DNA of 64,000 nucleotides, taken from contig BQJE01000003.1 of the NCBI GenBank assembly GCA_021604545.1, positions 1 to 64,000 on the forward strand, written 5' to 3'. Origin of the DNA: Micavibrio sp. Lineage in GTDB: Bacteria; Pseudomonadota; Alphaproteobacteria; Micavibrionales; Micavibrionaceae. Shown here piece after piece: positions 59,739-64,000 of this stretch. A model generated the notes under the pieces. That model worked only from the letters and a program-made list of their open reading frames with translations, had not been told where the DNA came from and searched no databases. Within the stretch, counting starts at the first letter, position 1, and every line of letters begins with the position of its first letter. Made by a program: the position numbers and the translations under genes.

Positions 59739-62171
59739 ATGTCACTAAATCAGAAAAAATACGAGCATAAGCATGAAAATATCCTCCGGGATACGCGCCC
59801 CCTCTGGGCACGCATGGGTGAATCTCTAAGTAGACCTAACTATTCGGCCACAATTTTTATTATGGCCGCCGGCAGTGTCTACATGTCACCATGGGTGCTG
59901 GCTTTCGCCGACCTTTTGCTGGTGTTCATGCTGCTTTATTTTCTCTGGCTTAAAACCCGTGATCGCTCGCTGCCCTTTAAATTACCCGCCACTGCCAAAT
60001 ACAAAGACGGAAACAATATGGGGCCGGGAAAAGGCGGCAAAGCCGAAGGTATTCTCTATGTAGGCAATGTTGATAAATCCAATGAAGAGGTTTGGTTTAC
60101 CAACTCAGATGCACGAACGCATGTTCTTTATCTTGGAACAACAGGTTCCGGTAAAACCGTTGGATTAACTTCGCTGGCGACCAACGCCATGAGCTGGGGA
60201 TCGGGCTTTGTTTATGTCGATGGTAAAGCTGATACGGATTTATGGTCGAATCTTTCTGCACTCGTGCGGCGCTTTGGCCGCGATGATGATTTGCTGGTTC
60301 TAAACTATATGACGGGAAACTCAGACGTCAAAGCCCCGTCCAACACGATGAACCCGTTCTCAAGCGGCTCAGCCTCTTATCTTGTGAACATGCTGGTTAG
60401 CCTGATGCCGGATTCAGGCGGCGACAATGCTATGTGGGCAGAGCGTGCCGTATCTCTGATCGGGGCCATGATGCCGGTCATGTGCTGGAAGCGGGACCAT
60501 CAGGATGTCCCGCTCTCAGTTGTAACCATTCGGGATCATCTGAGCATAAACAACGTGATTAAGCTGGCCCGCGACGATGCGGTGCCGGAAGAAATGCGCG
60601 CGGGCGTTAAAGGCTACCTTGATACCCTGCCCGGCTTTGTTCATGAAGCTTATGACGATCAGGGCAACACCAAACCACCCGGGCCAGATACACCGCAATA
60701 CGACACCACCACAGCCAGTCAGCAGCACGGCTATCTGGCCATGCAGTTCACACGCTCACTGCAATCTCTCGGCGACGATTACGGTTATATCTTTGATACC
60801 CAGGCCGCCGATGTTGATATGACTGATATCGTTTTGAACCGCCGCATTCTCGTTGTTTTGATCCCGGCGCTGGAAAAGTCCGGCGATGAAATTGCCAATC
60901 TAGGTAAAATTGTTTCTGCTACCATGAAGGGAATGATGGGCTCTACTTTGGGGTCCACAGTTGAAGGCTCCAGCGATACCGTCATTGAAAACAAACCGAC
61001 TCATTCCTCGACACCATTCATGACCATTTTCGATGAGGTTGGTTATTATGTGGCAGACGGCATGGCCGTGATGGCGGCGCAGGCACGTTCACTGGGGTTT
61101 TGCCTGGTCTTTTCCGGCCAGGATTTACCCGCCATGAAAAAACGTGTGCGCGAAGAAGCCAACTCCATCACCGCCAACTGTAACATCAAAATTTTTGGGA
61201 AGCTCGAAGACCCGACCGAAACCAAGGAATTTTTTGAAAAAACAGTTGGTAGTGCGCTTGTGACAGAAGTCTCCGGTTTCCAGATGGCTGGTGGCTCGGA
61301 AATGGGCACGTATCACGATACACAACAAGCCAGCGTACAACTCCGGCCACGCGCCAATTACGATGAATTGCGCGGCTTCACAGAAGGTGAGGCCATTGTT
61401 ACTTTCGGTGAGACTGTTGTTGATTGTAAAATTTTCTACTCCAATCCTGGTCATGCCAAAGCCATGCGCGTGACACGTTATATGGCGCTACCGCCGCCTG
61501 ATGAAAACCTTGTTAAACATGCCAGCTCCATTACCAAGCTTCGTGATCTTATGATTAACAAAAGCTGGACAGCGATGCGCGCCGATGTTGCTGTTCCAAC
61601 ATCGGTCGAAATCGAAGCCTTACTCGAAGGCTATCGTATAGCTGAAAAAGCCAGCGATGATATGGTTCATACCGGTATTGCTGCATTGGTGCAGGTTCAT
61701 GCGATTGATAATGAAATCATAGCGGAGCCTCTGCCGCCCGCTGCACCGCCGCCGCCTGCGGCAAAAGCACCTGCTGCTACCCCCCCACCGACTGAAGCAG
61801 CGTCACCGCCACCTGCCGCGCCGCCGACTGAATCAAAACCACCCGCCGCTACCGGTGCCGGGCCCATGGGCTTCTTTTCTGGTGATAAGAAAGCTAAAGA
61901 CAAACCGCCTGCCGCACCACCAACAGAATCCACAACACCTCCACCTGCGCAACCCCCGCAGCAGCCAGAACAAAAGGAAGTGAAAAAAGCAGAAGAACCA
62001 CCGGCCGAAGCGCCACCAAAAACAGAAGCGCCAATTTCGTCGCTACCGCCTGCAGAAAAAATTGCTACACCGGACAAGCCATACAAGCTACCGCCGGAAA
62101 TTGAAAAAATAATCAGCGACGCCGCTAAAAACGCCAAAGGTAAAATATTCGATGACAAGGAAGATGTATAG
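59739..62171 (+). CDS. dotL: Type IV coupling ATPase DotL/IcmO-like
   Basis: 810 residues (Legionella DotL 783). Two N-terminal membrane segments (~28-70: SATIFIMAAGSVYMSPWVLA, FADLLLVFMLLYFLWL) precede the ATPase. Walker A is YLGTTGSGKTVGLTS (~130-142); FVYVDGKADTDLWS follows, and Walker B is FMTIFDEVGYY (~427-436). LVFSGQDLPAMKKR is the sensor region. The C-terminal ~150 residues are a long Pro/Ala/Glu-rich tail (PPPAAKAPAATPPPTEAASP), in the place where DotL binds adaptor proteins, but of quite different composition. It recruits and energises substrate export. Confidence 0.93.
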   Translation: MSLNQKKYEHKHENILRDTRPLWARMGESLSRPNYSATIFIMAAGSVYMSPWVLAFADLLLVFMLLYFLWLKTRDRSLPFKLPATAKYKDGNNMGPGKGGKAEGILYVGNVDKSNEEVWFTNSDARTHVLYLGTTGSGKTVGLTSLATNAMSWGSGFVYVDGKADTDLWSNLSALVRRFGRDDDLLVLNYMTGNSDVKAPSNTMNPFSSGSASYLVNMLVSLMPDSGGDNAMWAERAVSLIGAMMPVMCWKRDHQDVPLSVVTIRDHLSINNVIKLARDDAVPEEMRAGVKGYLDTLPGFVHEAYDDQGNTKPPGPDTPQYDTTTASQQHGYLAMQFTRSLQSLGDDYGYIFDTQAADVDMTDIVLNRRILVVLIPALEKSGDEIANLGKIVSATMKGMMGSTLGSTVEGSSDTVIENKPTHSSTPFMTIFDEVGYYVADGMAVMAAQARSLGFCLVFSGQDLPAMKKRVREEANSITANCNIKIFGKLEDPTETKEFFEKTVGSALVTEVSGFQMAGGSEMGTYHDTQQASVQLRPRANYDELRGFTEGEAIVTFGETVVDCKIFYSNPGHAKAMRVTRYMALPPPDENLVKHASSITKLRDLMINKSWTAMRADVAVPTSVEIEALLEGYRIAEKASDDMVHTGIAALVQVHAIDNEIIAEPLPPAAPPPPAAKAPAATPPPTEAASPPPAAPPTESKPPAATGAGPMGFFSGDKKAKDKPPAAPPTESTTPPPAQPPQQPEQKEVKKAEEPPAEAPPKTEAPISSLPPAEKIATPDKPYKLPPEIEKIISDAAKNAKGKIFDDKEDV

Positions 62172-62841
62172 ATCGCAAGAAGGGGGAAACATTTTCTTCT
62201 TCGTTATGCTCGGCGTTGCCCTGTTCGCCACGCTGGCCTATGTCGTCGCCCGTAGCATGCGCTCAGACACCGCCAGCGCCCTCACCAAACGGCAAATCGA
62301 GCTGGCAGCTACGGATATTATTGATTATGCGCAAAGACTTGAACATGGCGTGGCGCGCATACGACGAAAAAGCATTTCTGAATCAGATATCAGCTTTGAA
62401 TACAATGCCGACTATATCAATACCGCTTGCGATACGGGGGCGGACCCGGAATTTCCCGGCTGCCTGATTTTCGATCCCGTCGGTGGTGGCCTTAGTTATC
62501 TATCGCCGTCAGACGATGTCACCACGGCTGAATGGCATTTCACTGGCGAGACCTGCATTATTGGCATTGGCACTGGCGTTGCCGGCTGCGATTCTGATGC
62601 CGATATCTCAAACGAAGAATTGCTGACCGTGCTACCCAATATTGCGCAGTCGGTTTGCGAGGAAATCAATGATCGCCTCGGCATCGGTGCAACCCCCGCC
62701 AGTGTCGGTGGTCATGCGGCTGGAAAATTTACCGGCGCTTTTGCAGATGGTACAGTGCTTGATGGGTTGGATGGTGTGAACGCCGCCTGCTTCAGCAATG
62801 GCGGCAATTTTCATTTTTATCAGGTTCTGATTGCGCGTTGA
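62152..62841 (+). CDS. Pilin-like membrane protein following dotL
   Basis: 229 residues, ATG overlapping the end of dotL by 20 bases (an ATG four codons later is possible). A short basic start (MTRKMYRSQEGGNI) leads into one hydrophobic helix (FFFVMLGVALFATLAYVVA) and a long amphipathic helix, the layout of type IV pilins and pseudopilins, although no clear prepilin peptidase site (G followed by F-T-L-x-E) is seen. The C-terminal part has six cysteines (NTACDTGADPEFPGC, GETCIIGI, AGCDSD, QSVCEE, NAACFS) that could form disulfides outside the cytoplasm. Translational coupling to dotL suggests a part in the secretion machine. Confidence 0.78.
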   Translation: MTRKMYRSQEGGNIFFFVMLGVALFATLAYVVARSMRSDTASALTKRQIELAATDIIDYAQRLEHGVARIRRKSISESDISFEYNADYINTACDTGADPEFPGCLIFDPVGGGLSYLSPSDDVTTAEWHFTGETCIIGIGTGVAGCDSDADISNEELLTVLPNIAQSVCEEINDRLGIGATPASVGGHAAGKFTGAFADGTVLDGLDGVNAACFSNGGNFHFYQVLIAR

Positions 62842-62860
62842 ATTCCCATCAACAACATTC

Positions 62861-62889
62861 TTGACAAATTAGGATATATTTCCTATAAT
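62861..62889 (+). promoter_or_regulatory. Perfect consensus sigma70 promoter
   Basis: TTGACA at 62861-62866, a 17-bp spacer and TATAAT at 62884-62889. No reading frame with a ribosome site follows on the plus strand; it drives the candidate RNA at 62896-63073. Confidence 0.8.
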
Positions 62890-62895
62890 ATAAAT

Positions 62896-63073
62896 TGAAG
62901 AGGTGGCACTAAAGGCCTCTGAAAAACCGGGTCCACATTTCGGGGCCACTACCCCACAAGCGATAAAAAAGCAGACCCGAAATGTCGGCCCAAAAAACGA
63001 TAATGTGGCCCCACATACACCCCAGCGCTTTTCACCCATCACCATTCTTCCTCCTTCTAAAAAGAAGGCTTTT
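62896..63073 (+). ncRNA. Candidate small RNA, ~178 nt
   Basis: The stretch begins just after a perfect promoter and ends in a hairpin-plus-T-run terminator, and holds no gene on either strand. An initial hairpin (AGAGG/CCTCT, 62900-62920) is followed by a strong one: 62929-62944 pairs with 62976-62991 through ACATTTCGGG/CCCGAAATGT plus five more pairs with one mismatch. GGGGCCAC at 62942-62949 could instead pair with GTGGCCCC at 63005-63012, which would open part of the main stem, so two folds compete. It does not match 6S, tmRNA, RNase P or SRP RNA as I know them. The ends are inferred from the promoter and terminator. Confidence 0.62.
63053..63073 (+). terminator. Rho-independent terminator
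   Basis: CCTTCT (63053-63058), loop AAAA, AGAAGG (63063-63068), then CTTTT. The T-run is on the plus-strand side only, so it ends the candidate RNA rather than the Fic-like gene. Confidence 0.7.
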
Positions 63074-63101
63074 AAATTATGAAAAAATAAATATTGGTAG
63101 G

Positions 63102-63998
63102 TTAGACCCTGGCGTACCAGGTTGCACGCGCCCTGCCGTGGCGCATCAAATACCCGCCGGAGACCAGCTCTCCCAGCCGTAATTTCAGCGTTGAGCGCCG
63201 GCCGCGGCTCAAACGTTCGATTTCTTTCATCGACAGGCGCTCGTGATTTTCAAATAATTTCAATACTTTAGTCGAGAGTTTCGGCATATCGGCGATTGTG
63301 TCACCGCCTTTTTCCATGCGTACGGCCAACTGGTCTTTTTGATCTTTCAACAGCCCAAAAAAGAACCGCAACCACGGCCCCCAATCCGGCTGCCCGGCTT
63401 CGAGCGTTTCCTGCGTATAGCTCAGCGCGTCGAAATAATTGCGCATTTTGGCATTCATCGCCGGCTCCAGCGCACTATATGGCGCATAGCTATAACCCGC
63501 TTTAAACATTAGCAAAACGATCAACATTCGGGCCAGCCGCTGGTTGCCTTTTTCGAATGGCGAGAGCTGTAAAAACACCGCCATAAAGAGTGCGATGACC
63601 AAAAGTGGGTGTACGTCTTTTGCCTCAAACGCCTCATCCGCCCACTCGACCAACTTTCCCATAAGCGCCTCAGCATCTTCGGGCGTCGCCACATCCAGCG
63701 TGCCAATAATCTCCTCACCGCGTTGAATAATGAGCGGAAAATTCGTCGCCTTATATTGACCTTCTTTTTTACCGCTAATCACGCCGTGAAGTTTTTTGAT
63801 TACATCTTCGCTGAATGGTTGCTCCTGCCATGGCTCCAAAACGGCCTTAAAGTTTTGGCCAAAATTGGCTACATCACCTAATAATTGCAGCGCTGTGGTG
63901 TGCTTTTCAAGGGCGCCCCAACTGCCCTTAAACTCATCTATTTCAGTGAGTTGCTTAAGGATTTCCGGGGTAATTTTTATGTGGTCAGGATTTAGCAT
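63102..63998 (-). CDS. Fic-family protein with degenerate catalytic motif
   Basis: 298 residues, start ATG at 63998, two bases from the window edge, so a longer N-terminus outside cannot be excluded. The fold follows COG3177 Fic proteins: ITPEILKQLTEIDEFKGSWG at the start, FLQLSPFEKGNQRLARMLIV in the core (~145-165), FKAGYSYAPYSALEPAM, and a C-terminal winged helix (LFENHERLSMKEIERLSRGR). The Fic motif should read HPFx(D/E)GNGR; here it is SPFEKGNQR, with the catalytic His replaced by Ser and the second Gly by Gln. The usual inhibitory-helix stretch (S/T-x-x-x-E-G) is also missing. AMP transfer is therefore unlikely; it may act as a DNA-binding or scaffold protein. Confidence 0.85.
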   Translation of the reverse strand: MLNPDHIKITPEILKQLTEIDEFKGSWGALEKHTTALQLLGDVANFGQNFKAVLEPWQEQPFSEDVIKKLHGVISGKKEGQYKATNFPLIIQRGEEIIGTLDVATPEDAEALMGKLVEWADEAFEAKDVHPLLVIALFMAVFLQLSPFEKGNQRLARMLIVLLMFKAGYSYAPYSALEPAMNAKMRNYFDALSYTQETLEAGQPDWGPWLRFFFGLLKDQKDQLAVRMEKGGDTIADMPKLSTKVLKLFENHERLSMKEIERLSRGRRSTLKLRLGELVSGGYLMRHGRARATWYARV

Positions 63999-64000
63999 CG

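Noticed and set aside
61697-62158. A 153-codon minus-strand frame rich in Gly, Ala and Ser
   Set aside because: It is the antisense of the Pro/Ala-rich DotL tail; the composition follows from the repeat codons.

Overview
The window comes from a nitrate-respiring Gram-negative bacterium, most likely an alphaproteobacterium. Support for this is a FNR-controlled narK-narGHJI operon with an NnrS gene, complete molybdenum-cofactor genes, two outer-membrane RND efflux systems, and IcmP/DotM plus IcmO/DotL coupling genes of a type IVB secretion system. The exact family cannot be fixed from the sequence alone; a Rhodospirillales- or Micavibrio-like host is a guess.

Layout. 1-2.9 kb: the end of a large Ig-like/LamG surface protein, then a collapsed integrative element (integrase N-terminal fragment, two arm-type repeats, distal att copy) at tRNA-Glu, and an AlpA-like regulator. 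2.9-7.4 kb: a minus-strand operon moaA-moaCB-moaD-moaE-mobA-unknown-TSUP permease, preceded by a textbook class II FNR promoter. 7.5-19.7 kb: a small membrane protein, then the minus-strand operon narK(fused double)-narG-narH-narJ-narI-PPIase-nnrS. 19.9-22.8 kb: a Crp/Fnr regulator with a C-terminal cysteine cluster, moeA and a beta-carbonic anhydrase. Perfect FNR boxes lie between narK and the regulator and between moeA and the carbonic anhydrase, so cofactor synthesis, nitrate uptake and nitrate reduction form one anaerobic regulon.

22.85-57.6 kb: accessory DNA at tRNA-Thr. A perfect 45-bp repeat of the tRNA 3' half at 25285 and 57563 bounds an integrative element of about 32.3 kb; a decayed third copy at 22853 marks an older insertion whose remains carry a TPR-methyltransferase and a cyclic-nucleotide-binding protein. 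The young island holds: (i) a copper/silver operon (small secreted protein, cusB, cusA, an orphan bufferin-like BufA1, cusC, DUF2933, ICMT-like methyltransferase, APC permease, copA, membrane protein); (ii) a CzcCBA-type operon led by another small secreted Cys/His protein, sharing a 14-bp upstream motif with operon (i); (iii) a presumptive defence cluster (zinc-hook AAA ATPase, NucS-like endonuclease, HhH-like protein, DUF2779 nuclease, PD-(D/E)XK protein); (iv) a mobility module (second tyrosine recombinase with a RarA/MgsA-tail-like partner, zinc-ribbon protein, replication initiator, small HTH proteins, and the tRNA-proximal integrase).

57.8-64 kb: back in the chromosome, dotM/icmP, an unknown membrane protein, dotL/icmO and a pilin-like protein form an apparent type IVB coupling operon. 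It is followed by a gene-free stretch with a perfect consensus promoter, a strong hairpin and a terminator, read here as a new small RNA, and by a Fic-family protein that has lost its catalytic histidine.
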